The position numbers and the translations under genes were made by a program. The notes under the pieces are model-generated. The model did no database searches. It saw only the letters and a list, made by a program, of their open reading frames with translations, and was not told the DNA's origin. This document shows positions 35,101-46,543 of a stretch of DNA of 64,000 nt, piece after piece. Each line of letters begins with the position of its first letter. Position 1 is the first letter of the stretch. This stretch comes from Fratercula arctica (lineage: Eukaryota > Chordata > Aves > Charadriiformes > Alcidae), in the NCBI GenBank assembly GCA_947846985.1, contig CANTUZ010000001.1, positions 5,315,504 through 5,379,503 on the forward strand. The letters run 5' to 3'.

Positions 35101-38100
35101 ACCTCAAGGGGTTTTAAAGCACGTTGTCAGAAAATACTCATCTAAATGGTCTACAGAGCATCCTACAGCTGATCAATGTCTTAAGTGAGCAATACTTAGC
35201 AGCTGGAATGTGTTTGATTAGTACATCTAACCCCTGATTGATTGGTATTCTAAATAATTAATTGCCTTGTTCGTGGGGGAACAAAATAAAACTTTAATAA
35301 GTGACAAGGATCTTAGTGTCTCTGTAGCAGGCTACAAGGATGTTAGCTCTGCTTTTAACTGGTTGGCTTAAAATTCACATAAGAAACCACCTGTATTTCC
35401 ATCCAGTGTTGCAGAGTTTCGCTGCTTTTCTAATAAAAGACTTAAACCCAAGAATTTGGCTCGGTGGCCATTTCCCATAAACTTGCTTCTCTTCCAGGAA
35501 TTTTACATATTACTTTCACTTATCTTTTAATCCAGCTGATCTTTTTAGAAAGGTGCAATGGTTTCAGGCATTAAACCCTGAATACATGTTTTGAAAAAAA
35601 AGGTATGATTGCAACATATATTCATATTGCGTTTTTTAGTAGTCTGATGATCACCCCGCATTAGATATCTGAGTATAAGCTAGTCTTCCTTGGCTTTTCT
35701 TTGTAACCAGTGGAAATAGGCACCTCCAGAAGGCAACTGTTCAGATCTGTCTTAAGATGCATCTCTTATGAGTGCCTGGGTTTGTACAGTGACTCCTACC
35801 CAACGTGTCAGGCTCTACGTGCCCAAACGAAACACTTGATGCCTTTGACCACCAAGCTTTGACCAAGTGGAGTGACTCTGACAACTCACTGCAGATCCAG
35901 GCTCATGGGTAGAAAAGGACACGCAGCCTATATTAACCAGCTCCAGCAAGAGGTTGATATACAGTCCTTCGTTAATAAAATCTGGATGGACTGGTTATTT
36001 CTGCAAGCATTGAAATGTGTGCACAGCCTGGGCTGAAATGCAAACAAGGTGGACTGAAATGATTTACATCCCTTCTACAGAGATACCAGGCTGAAGGGCA
36101 AGACAGAATCAGGCCAATGTCTAGTCCTCACCCATCCTGTAATGTCCTTCTGGCTTTGTCCGACAAAAGCAAGTGCCACTTCTTTGTAGAAGGAAAGCAA
36201 AACTGGAGATTTTGAGGGAGCTAGCTGGGAAAGGCTCATCTGAACACAGAAATCACCCTCTGTGAGGAAGGATCTCCCTCCTCCCCTCCCTCTGACAGCA
36301 GTGTTGTGTGCCCCCAACACCAAACTCAGTCCATTGTACGCTCTCTCACCAAGACCTAGATTAATCTTTGCAGCAAATACATAAATAAAACCTAAATATT
36401 CCTATGTATCTTCGCCCCAGGACATACATTAGTGCTTTTGCCCATATGGCACTCAGTTATCCTGTCCTGGTCTGTGCCTCTTGGCAGTACTGACATCCTG
36501 GATCTGAGGTACCAAAGGGTCAGCCACTCCACCGAGGCACTCAAGTCCTCATTTTCTTTCAATGAAGAGGAATAGACCTCTCAAAATTCAATCAACATCT
36601 TTGTCACGTCAATGCCACCACAGGAGACACAACATGGCCAAGGTAAGTGTTGGTGTCCCACACTGAGCCACCCCCTTCCATTGGGGGTCTGTGGCATGGA
36701 AGACGTTCTGTGTTGCAATCTCAACTTTAGAATCTCTTGGTGTATAAATGCTAGTGTCTCGAAATGATCTTTGTGTTGTTTGAGCCTGTGCTTTTTCGGT
36801 CAGCACTACCACATTGCCGGGCAGGTCACAACGCTGTTATTAGCATCAGATTTATAAGGACGATCAGTGGGTGAAGTGTCCTTGGAGAGGCTTTTTAAAC
36901 AAACCTGATTTCAGCTTATGGAACCAGACCATCATTATGTCTCTCACCGACCAAAGAATGTGTGTTTATACAAGAGGAGGCCACGGGTCAGAGGCAGAGA
37001 GCAGAAGCACAGACAGTGCAAATCAATATTTTTAGATAGTTTACTGTTAAATAAACTGTAAGACTAGGTGCAGCTGGTTTGAATCAGCTTCACCACTCTT
37101 GGTATCAATGGAAGAAGGGCCATTTACTTGTATCACAATTACGTATCTCAGCATGGTTATCTCGATAAACTTCTGGCTGGAAAACCTCACAGTTTCTCTA
37201 ATTAGTTACTCATTGAGAACATGGAAGACGTATTGAGCTTCTTGGCTTACAAATAAAGCAATTAAATAGCAATTTAGAAAAGGGAAAGATCAAATATATA
37301 ATTTCTCAGAGCTTTTGAATAATCAGGGACTGGTGGGTGTCAAACAGGTCACGGGACTGGAAAGACCTGTATTACGATCAAGAAAAGCAGTTCTTCCATC
37401 TCCTGACTCTCAGCCCTGGGTCCAGCCCTCTGGATCCATCCCATCCCTCCTAGTCACAGAAAAGGCAGAAAGGCAAAAGCTTGAGAGCAGAGAAACAGAA
37501 ACAGATGCCATCCCATTAGTTGACAAATTTAGGCAACATTGCTGCAAGGTTGGCTGTAACGGCATGGCGGGGTGGAAGAGCTGCCTTCACTCTGCTGCAG
37601 GGGGCAAAAGGAGTTTGAGTCCAGGCAGAAGAAATGTCATGCAGAATAAAGTTCCTGCCAGCCTTGGCAGCGATAGTGTCAGGGTTGCTCACCTGTTTCC
37701 TTGTGAGTCATGTCCAACTTTTGAACACACATTTCCATGAGTATCCAACGCAGCCTGGGGTGGGAACTAATGAGAGGCCTGGTTTTGACATGTGTTGATA
37801 TACACAGCGCAGTTGCCTAGCACAGATGCCGCTTCCACGTAGTTCTGCACACTGGATTTGTAAGTCAACAAGGGCCCTGGCTCAGCAACGCTCACTTGGG
37901 AACTCCCTACTCCAGGCTCTGAATTCTGCCAATACCCTGCACAACTTTCATGAATACACAAAATACCTATAGATCATCTACCTTCTGGGAGGATTACTAT
38001 AAGCCTTGTCTGATAACATAGCCAAAGAATTACAAAAATTCAATTTTTTTAACCAGTGAAGCTTACAATGAGTCTTTTTTTAACCTCCGAGCTATCACGT

Positions 38101-39839
38101 CTTCTTCTGAGCTTTCACATACTACTTTGTAAGGTTTAACCTTTCATTTTCTTTTTTCCTCATTGAAATACTCAGAATTTATTTATTTTTTATGTACTCA
38201 AATCAAGTTACCTGAAGGCTAAATATTATAAATAGTTTCACTCTCTTTTCCTTTGAAAGCCAAAACCTTTTTTTAATTGTCTTTTAAATCATAATGGTAA
38301 GTGTTGATTCAAAATCTCAACTGCACATCACTCCAACAGGAATTTGAATAAATCGCCTCACTTCACAAAATTCTATCCAGGATATGTGTCTGATGGCTGC
38401 ATTTTTAATTATTATTATTATTAGGAGAAAAAATTTATGCTATAGTAGAATAGAAAATTCCTGATGGGAATTACTATTATTACTCCTGCAACTCTACTGC
38501 AGCAAGCATTCTCAATATCTATGTGTAATAAGATATAGTCTTACACCACTTAGTTGAATTTAATAATCAAACTTTATTCCACAGCGGACACCTTATTGAC
38601 TTCTGCTCCGCTGGCTTTTTGTTATTGCTGTCTTCATTGTCTTTTCATTTCCCAGTTTTCTCTATATATTTTCAGCATTCCCATACAGAGAACCTCATTC
38701 GAGCAATCACTCCAACCGGCGTAAGTTTGTGCATGAGGATAGACTTTGGCTCTAGTTTAAAATAAAGTAGGAATGTATTTCACTGCAAAATTAAAACAAA
38801 TGCCAATCACTGTCATTGGTGTTCGATCTTACTTCAGCAATGCCATCGGTTTATGCTACTAAAGGAGTTTTGCAAGACCCTGGCTTTGTTTCCCTTTTTG
38901 ATTCACAAGCTGAATCCCAAAAAATCAAAAAGGAGCAACTATATCTTGGGCTGACTTAAATGAGCTTTCTTACTGTCTTTCTTTTCACTAACAAAGCAGC
39001 TGCAAAATTGAACAGAAAAAGGAAAAAAAGAAAAAAAAGGAGTGGGATCAACTGAAACATTTTACTTGGGCTGAAAATCATGTTTTCCTTTGTGGAGGTT
39101 GGAGTTTTCCTTCTTTCTTTTACATTTTTATTTCTTTAGGCCAACAGGCTGAAACTAACAGTTTCTACTAAGCCACTGAAGTCTGTCCTGTCAATGTTTT
39201 TCTAATTTTCATTTTTTTTTTTCTCTGGGGGACACGGCTGTTAAAATGTGTGGATGTCACACCACACTATACAGCAAACAAACTACTCCAAAATACCCCC
39301 AATTCTATTTATATGGCCATTTAACCATAAGATCAGGATGTGCCGTCAGCAGCAGCAAGGAATTAAGACTCACACAGTCTCAGTACAAATTCATCCTGTC
39401 TATTTTTTGGCAGAGAAAGGATGAACTTACAGTAAGAGAGTCATCTCCCTACACTTCCTCTGCAACACTCATTTTCAACCTTTACTCTTCTGCGACCTCC
39501 TATGGATTTTCCACTGCAGCAAGGGCCTCTGTGTCATGTCTAAAAGTCCACTAAAAATGCATTTATATTTTTGCTTTGTTACCTTTTGAGTTCATGCACA
39601 GAATTTACAGTCACACTTGTCTCCAGAAAGAGAGTGGAGGATGTCACTGAAGAGAGTACGTCACAGGCTCTGCCCACATTTGTGGCTTAAGAACTGAAAT
39701 GATTTGGTTCATTTCAACTTGAGGTTCATAGGTTGGCCAGCCCTCCTCAACCTGAGTATCTATAACCTTTCAGTAACTCTCTGTTCTTCCAAGATGTGCA
39801 CAATGATGCATCGTCCTCTTCCCTACTCTTTCATGCAGT
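32161..39839. other. Long noncoding stretch, no gene or named repeat
   Basis: About 7.7 kb without a feature I can name. Overlapping minus frames at 32286-32679 (up to 107 codons) and opposing frames at 33416-33704 have no recognisable motif. A 141-codon plus frame at 37315-37740 likewise shows no domain. 34240-34620 is repeat-free and AT-rich with many TAAT motifs, a possible conserved block. A short ATCT/ATCC microsatellite lies near 34350-34375, an ATT triplet run near 38409-38424, and an A-rich purine patch near 39015-39042. Confidence 0.45.
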
Positions 39840-39910
39840 AACATAATGACCTGGACTTCCACAAAGAAATAGAAGATCCAGGTTCAAAACTTGCTTCTGC
39901 AAGCAGAGGT
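39840..39910 (+). repeat. Faint tRNA-like SINE head
   Basis: 'agatccaggttcaaaacttgcttctgc' at 39873-39899 resembles the B-box region of MIR-type SINEs ('gatctgggttcaaatcctgcctctgc'). The flanking sequence is too decayed to confirm. Confidence 0.3.
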
Positions 39911-40075
39911 GAGGAAGGGTTTCAGCTAACATAGGAGCTGTTTATCGAGTGATTTCAGGACCAGTTTAAAGGCCGTGTAGAAGGGGATGCTCTTTTTCCT
40001 TCTTCTTGAAGTTTTTCACCTTTGCAGGCAAGAATGCAAGACAGTCAAGCTACCTGGAAGAATGGGACCATCGCT

Positions 40076-40135
40076 TTGTAGCCTAGTAGTTAGAAGACTA
40101 ATCTACAGACCTGATTTCTCACTCAAGGAACGGTG
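40076..40135 (+). repeat. Possible tRNA-derived SINE head
   Basis: 'gtagcctagtagttagaagactaatctacagacctgatttctcact' matches the layout of ancient tRNA-derived SINE heads ('gcctagtggttagagcact..gagacctgggttc'), with a clear A-box-like TAGTAGTTAGAAG. The B box has decayed. Confidence 0.45.
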
Positions 40136-42689
40136 TTTTTTCCTGCACAGTGGAGCAATGCCAGCACGAGTGACAGAGAGAGATCCCATGCAGATAGGAA
40201 GGAAACTCATATAATTTTAGTCATCTCCATGGTCCATCCAAACTTGTCACCCTGGGCTCCTTTTTTAATCCCCAGAGCATAGCAGATGATTTTAGGGCCT
40301 GTATTATGTGTTTTTATTTTAGCTGTGTCTTTTAAAATGGAAAGATTGCACCCTGCATGTGCTTATTTCTCTCCACTGACTAAAAAAGCAGTCTGTGGTG
40401 ACTGTCTCAGCTGTGAATATTTACATTTGATCAGATGCACCTAATCCAGGCTGTTTTTCTGTATACTTTGTCATCTTCTTTTGCAAACAAAACTTGCATT
40501 TCGTTAAGAAACCTCTTTCATACTATCTGAAAGCAAAACTTCTATAAAATTCAGGATTAAAAAAAAAAAAAAACCAATCAAATTAAAACCTCCTGGTTTT
40601 AGACATTCATGTCCCAGAATAGACCCTGAAATCTACCCACTGCTATTTGGGCAGCCAGAGGGAGAAACAGACTATAAACAAAACTTAAACAGATTTTATT
40701 GATTTTTCCCCATGCAGGCTAAGCCACATGCAAAATCAAAATCAAACACAGACTATCAATAACTAACAACAAGTCAAGTGCATTTTCAAATGAATTCCCC
40801 CTCCGTGGTCTAAGGCATTCCTGCAATAAGTCAGATTAAGAAAGATACCTGCAAATTATGATTTGAAGTGGATTATGTCCGTTTAAAGATTCATTTCAAT
40901 ATGTTTTCATGCTGATGATCTCGATGGAATAAAGGAAGTTATATTACCTGAAAGCTGTTAATTGGGTACAGTTCTCTATTGTCTGTGTATCGTAATGGTA
41001 AAATGTTTTCTGTCATGGAAAAGGAAGTACCGTGAGGCTCTTATTCTTACTCTGACACCTAACGCCTTTTCCCTGAGCTTTGGGTACATATTTCCAGCTT
41101 ACTGAGCTTTGGTACCCCACCACACCAGGGCTCTGACTCCAAGATTTGACTCACAATTAACAAGTTTTGGCAAAAACTGAGGGCGCATCAGGGTAGACAA
41201 GGAGGCGCTCTGAACTACTCCATGCATAGGGTAAGATTCATCCCTCATTAAACTTTGGATGTTGATGACACCTTCACGTGAGCTAGCCACCCTCAAGTCC
41301 TTTTATTGTTGATGGAAAGAAACTTCTTCTACTGGCTCTCTCCAGCAGGGATGGACCCCAGCCTAGGAGTGCATCTTAGGATAGAGTCAAGCTAATACAG
41401 CCCATGAGTTGCTGCAACATGACTGTCTTGCGCTCCTAATATATCCTCTCTCTGCAAGAAGATGCTTGTATCGAGGTGACTCCTTTCTCATTAACTGGCT
41501 TGCTGAAAAACAGCTAACTCTGAACAACTCAAGTTGCCATGAAGACACAGCCTATATCTGTGAATCACAGATCCCTCCAAAACTGCTTGGATGGAAAACT
41601 TCTAAAGTATTTTATTCCAGTCCCAGACTCTGTATACAGTTCCCACTAGACTGCTTATGTATCTTGCATTTTAAATTCCCTGGAATTTTTTCATACAAAT
41701 AAATATCATGAAGAAAGGACAATTCAATTTACATTTGGTAGGGTTCAAAAATCACTGTAATTGAATGATAATTTGCCATGAAGCATGGATGTGAGTCCTC
41801 ATGTTTGCCTCTTGACCTGAAAGGATACGGCTAGTGAAAATGTCTAGCAGATAATTACTGCTAGGCTAGCCCTGAGGCTTGGCTATTATCACAGGTCAAT
41901 CTCTCTAAGATAATTCCCAGGATAATATTACTGAGGAACATACTCCCCCTGCATAATGGAACACCTGCTTCTGTCCTAAGACCCCAGGGATGGGGAACTT
42001 CGCTTTGCCTCTTCTTCAGTCTCTTCATTAGGCTTTCTTGTAGGGCAGAGGATGGAAGCAGCAAAAGGGGAGAATAAGGGAAAAGTCACCTTTCCATAGA
42101 GAACTTGGAGTGATTTTATTTTCATTACTTATCAGGGCTATGACTTCTCTCAGAACGCATAAAGATGAGGAACACACAAGTTCTCATGTCATGTAACAGG
42201 ATCAGGTGTTGCTGCTAGAGACAGGAAGGGGAATGGTTTGAATACACAAAATATTTGCTAGCCCCAAAGCACTAACAAATGGGCCGTGTTACAGCATCCT
42301 CTTCTGTGCATAGGATTATGCACACCTTTCACCATGAAAAGGAACACATCTTTTAGAGTACTTACAACACTCTGAGGAGACTGGTGTGTTTCTATTTGCA
42401 GTCCACCAGTCTGAATGCCAGCAAAAGATTTCTCTTTATAAATTCTACTGCAGATGACCAAGAGGAAAAATAAACCTGTCAAAACGTCTCAGAAGATCAC
42501 TTAAAATCATTGTTTGGTCCTCTTTTTGTCAAGACAAATATACTTCCATGACCCAGTCAGACATGGGCTGTATTTTAGGCAGGATCAGGATGCTCCCTGG
42601 GCTTCTACAGCAGTGCAAGGCACGTGAGCATGTGCACAGGACACACCAGGTCATAACCATGCATGGGGGTGCACCCAGCCTGCTTTACT
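40136..42689. other. Noncoding stretch, nothing recognised
   Basis: It contains a 16-base A run at 40559-40574. Open frames stay below 100 codons, the longest being 41409-41702 plus (97 codons), with no recognised motif. No named repeat was seen. Confidence 0.5.
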
Positions 42690-42925
42690 CCCCTCGTAGA
42701 AACTTAGGGCCATGAAAGAGCTCAGAGGTCATCTAGTCCGTCCCTTTGCCCCGAGGCAGGCTTAACCACAGGGAGGTCATGCCTGACAGATGTTTGTTTA
42801 ACTTGCTCTCATAACGATGGAAACTCCACAACCACTGCAGATAATCTGTGCCTGGTCTTTAGTGTCCTCATCGCTAGAAATCTTTCCTTCCCAGCGTTAT
42901 AAATTCACCCTTGCTGTTGTAAGAC
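42690..42925 (-). mobile_element. Old CR1-type LINE 3' end
   Basis: The plus strand is the reverse complement of an old CR1-like 3' end. 'aagagctcagaggtcatctagtccgtccctttgcc' near 42715 corresponds to 'gaggtcatctagtcca.cccctgc'. 'gaggcaggcttaacca' follows, then 'cctgacagatgtttgtttaacttgctctcataacgatggaaactccacaacc' at 42782-42833 (family 'cctgacaggtgtttgtctaacctgctcttaaa.atctcc..gatggagattccacaacc'). 'cacccttgctgtt' follows near 42906. It is well ordered and clearly diverged. Confidence 0.8.
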
Positions 42926-45883
42926 AAGAAACAGGGAAGAGCAACAGCAGGAAAATGTACCGGGGTTGGGGGGGGGAAGGAATTTAATACCCAAGGGAGA
43001 AAAAGGGGAACAAAAGAAAAGACCTACAAAGATCCATAGGTTGATCTGCAATAGCTCAAAATTTTGCAACTCTGAAAGCAGCACTGAAGGGGAAAGTTTA
43101 GCTGTGCCAGTGCCAGCAGTAAGAATAATAATTAATAATAATTATGCATCTGGTCAAAGGTCAATGGTGTAATAAGGTTACATGATTAGTCTGGACAGCA
43201 ACATAGAAAGCGGATGGGAAAAGGTATGTAAGGGTCTTAATTAATGCCACTTATAATGCTATTAATAATTTATGATTAACTATTTAAATATTAATATCCT
43301 TTATTACTTTCTCTTATTTTGCCATATTGCACAGAAGGCAAAACCATCATCTCTGCCTATAATAGCTTATATGTAAAAGTTACTGGTAGATTTTCAACAC
43401 TGCATTGGAAGACACATAGGTCTTGATGTTCTGATTTAATTTTTTATAAATCTCTTTAATTCCACTTGTGTTAATTATGTCTTTCAGCTCTTTAGCTGGA
43501 AGAACTGGAAGTATCATACCTACTTACTATGCTAATTAGTGCTTTCTGTGTATTGTTTCTTGGTTTGCTTCCAATTTTTTTTGAAAATACAGTTGAATGA
43601 ACTGATTTGTTCTAGAGTAGCAATGTAGTATGGAACAACTCCAAAAGATACCGGTTTAAATTGGAAACAGTTGGGAAAGGGGAAATCAGCTATCAGTCTC
43701 GAGTTACTACTACTGTAACTGGAAGCAACTTTACAAGTACATTTGGATAATTCATATTATTTTGCCAACACTTTGAAGTTACACTTTCCCCCCTCATTTC
43801 TTAAGTCAGCAAGAAATGGTTATTAAAGGCATCTCTTAAAAAAATGAAACTGTCAAGATGTGGCTTTGAAATCTTTGAAAAGACGCCTGTAACGTATAAT
43901 GTGCTATAAGCACATCTATTAAATCATGGCTCTTGTGGTTCTAACACAGAAATACCAGAAAAGAATTCTTTTCACATAGGATCAGTAGCTAGACAATAAT
44001 GGGAAACACTTGGGCAGAAGGTAAAAGTTGGCTAAAGTAAGCTCCTTCCCATCTGCTTGTTATCAGCAGTTGTAGGAGCAAGGCAGGTGACCCATAAATA
44101 TATTTTTTTTAAATGACAGGCTTTTGTTTGTGACTGTGTCACAATGAAGGGTTTCATTGTAACTTTATAGAGATGTTGTCCATGAGTTCAAAATTAAATC
44201 ACAGCTGTTAGTAAAGAAAAGAATGGTGCTGGGAGAAACTGAAATGGTTTTCCCATGTTAGAAAAAAGAAAAATGTTAAGAAAATAAAGCCCTCAGAAAA
44301 TGAGAAGCAGACTGAAATCAATAGAGGAACTGATCAATTACCTTCCCCTGTCCCAGGTAAATGAAATGCAAAGAAACGTAAAAGCACTGTGAAAGACAGT
44401 GAAGAGAAAAATTTATTTGGGTGCACAAATAAATCCAAGAGGAGGAGACAAACACCGGAGCATGTTCTATTTAGTGTTGGAAGGCACAAAACACGGATTG
44501 AAAGGTAAAGCTAAACAAATTCACACCAGAAAAAAGGTATAGATGCTTAACAGTGAGTGCACTTAACTGCTTAAGCACATTTGTGATAGGTGTGGTGGGA
44601 TCCCTATCTCTGAGTGCGCTGAGTGCGTCTCTGGAAGATAAGAGTTGTCTGCACAGAAGTTGCCAGGTTCCAACTGGGAATGAATGAAATTCCATCACCC
44701 CCATTAAATGGGAGGTCAAGGTGGAAGAGCTAATGGTTTCTCTGACCTCAAAAATCTTTGAAATTATGAAACCATTAGATTAGGTTGCTGATCTAATTGT
44801 CTGGGTCACTTGGAGTTGTGGGTATTTTTATATAGGCTTTTTAATTTAATCTATTGCTTATGACTTACTATAGTTGGGATAGATACAATAATTAACCTTT
44901 AGTTATTTTTCAAGTCATAGCTTCTCTAAAAACAAGGAGGCTTTGTAGATCATAAGTGCTGGTTGGTATTCAATAACTACAATGTGAAAAAAACCCTTTG
45001 AAATCCTTTAAAGCCATTCTCTACACTGCATATTCTTTTAAATATTTTGTCGTCAAGAACATTAGTGAATTGCTAAATCAATTAAATATTTGTTAATTAA
45101 CAGCAATAAAGAAAAATCAACTTATGTAATTATAAGTGAATTAAAAACAATGGAATTATTATTAATACTAAAGATTGGCATTCTTCCCAGAGCTGTAACT
45201 TTAATTTTATTTGCCTTTTTAAAGCTAAATTCCTTCTCTGCAATCTATCCAGCAAAATTCTTGCTGCTTGTTTTGTCACCAAGGGTTTTACAGACGCAGG
45301 AAAGGTGAAGCGCTCTTGCAGAGATACGTCCTGTGGCCTAACACAGTGAATGCAATGATTCAAAATTCTTTAATGATCAGGTTCTAGGGTAGATGGTTCA
45401 TGACAACACAGGAAAAAACTGAACTACAACAACTCTTTAAGGAATCTTGGACAGAATTGACATGAGATTATGTTCATAGATCTACCAAAACTTTAGAGCA
45501 AATCTGATAGTACCTAAGCCTTTCCACTGAAATTAAAAATTAGACCAATCTATGAAAGTAAGGTTCAGATCATGAGTTCAATGTTGCTTAGACACAGGGT
45601 TTTAGGCTGTCCCATCAAACAGCTCTTTAAGTCAAACAACAGTCCAAACCACCCTGATTTTCATGATTGTACAGGCCAGTTCACCTTTGAGAATTGATTT
45701 GTTAGTGTGAAATGAAGGCATGATTGAAATAATGAGATCAAGTAAAGGGTTGGCTTGGTTCTGCTCTGTGATGGAGCAGCATCTGATTTGTCAATATTCT
45801 CTTCTTGTACTGGCCTGCTGCTCATTTTAGTACACATGTAAAACAGAAAGTTGGAGAAGACAGATAAAATCGCTCTTACTTAC
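42926..45883. other. Noncoding AT-rich stretch, candidate conserved blocks
   Basis: No gene or named repeat is visible. 43230-43570 and 44820-45240 are strongly AT-rich with dense TAATTA/ATTAAT motifs ('gtcttaattaatgcc', 'tgttaattaacagc', 'atgctaattagtgc') and no simple-repeat periodicity. They could be homeodomain-bound regulatory elements, or merely AT-rich DNA. A G-rich patch (8 G) occurs near 42966-42976. Confidence 0.35.
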
Positions 45884-46543
45884 GGAATCATAGAATCACA
45901 GAATGGCTTGGGTTGGGAAGGACCTTTAAAGGCCATCTAGTCCAACTCCCCTGCAATAAGCAGGGACATCTTTAACTAGATCAGGTTGCTCAGAGCCCCG
46001 TCCAACCTGACCTGGAATGTTTCCAGGGATGGGGCATCTCCCACCTCCCTGGGCAACCTGGGACAGTGTCTCACCACCCTCAGCATAAAACATTTCTTCC
46101 TTCTATCAAGTCTAAATCTCTCCTCTTTTAGTTTAAAGCCATTACCTTTTGCCCTATAGCAACAGGCCCTGCTAAAAAGTTTGTCCCCAGCTTTCCTGTG
46201 GGCCCCCTTTAGGTACTAGAAAGCAACAATAAGGTCTCCCCGGAGCCTTCTCTTCTCCAGGCTGAACCCCCCCCAGCTCTCTCAGCCTGTCCTCCCAGCA
46301 GAGGGGCTCCAGCCCTCCCAGCATCTCCGGGGCCTCCTCTGGCCCCGCTCCAACAGCTCCGTGTCTCTCCTGTGCTGAGGCCCCAGAGCTGGAGGCAGCA
46401 CTGCAGGGGGGTCTCCCCCGAGCGGAGCAGAGGGGCAGAATCCCCCCCCTCGCCCTGCTGCCCACGCTGCTGGGGATGCAGCCCAGGCTGCGGGGGGGTT
46501 TCTGGGCTGCCAGCGCACGTTGCCGGCTCATGTCCAGCTATTT
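45884..46543 (-). mobile_element. 5'-truncated CR1 LINE, younger copy
   Basis: It starts with the reverse-complemented CR1 terminal repeats 'ggaatcatagaatcacagaatgg', then 'gggttgggaaggacctttaaaggccatctagtccaac'. The 3' UTR and the end of ORF2 follow on the minus strand ('ctttagtttaaagccattaccttttgccctatagcaacagg', 'ggtctccccggagccttctcttctccaggctgaac'). It extends further 5' than the 31600-32160 copy, into a G+C-rich segment ending 'ttgccggctcatgtccagct' near 46538. Overlapping minus frames of 119, 126 and 78 codons here are shadows of this one element in wrong frames. It is inactive and lacks endonuclease and reverse transcriptase. Confidence 0.94.

Noticed and set aside
37315..37740. 141-codon plus-strand frame considered as a gene
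   Set aside because: No recognisable domain, start context, splice signals or compositional shift. It is compatible with chance in a 64 kb window.
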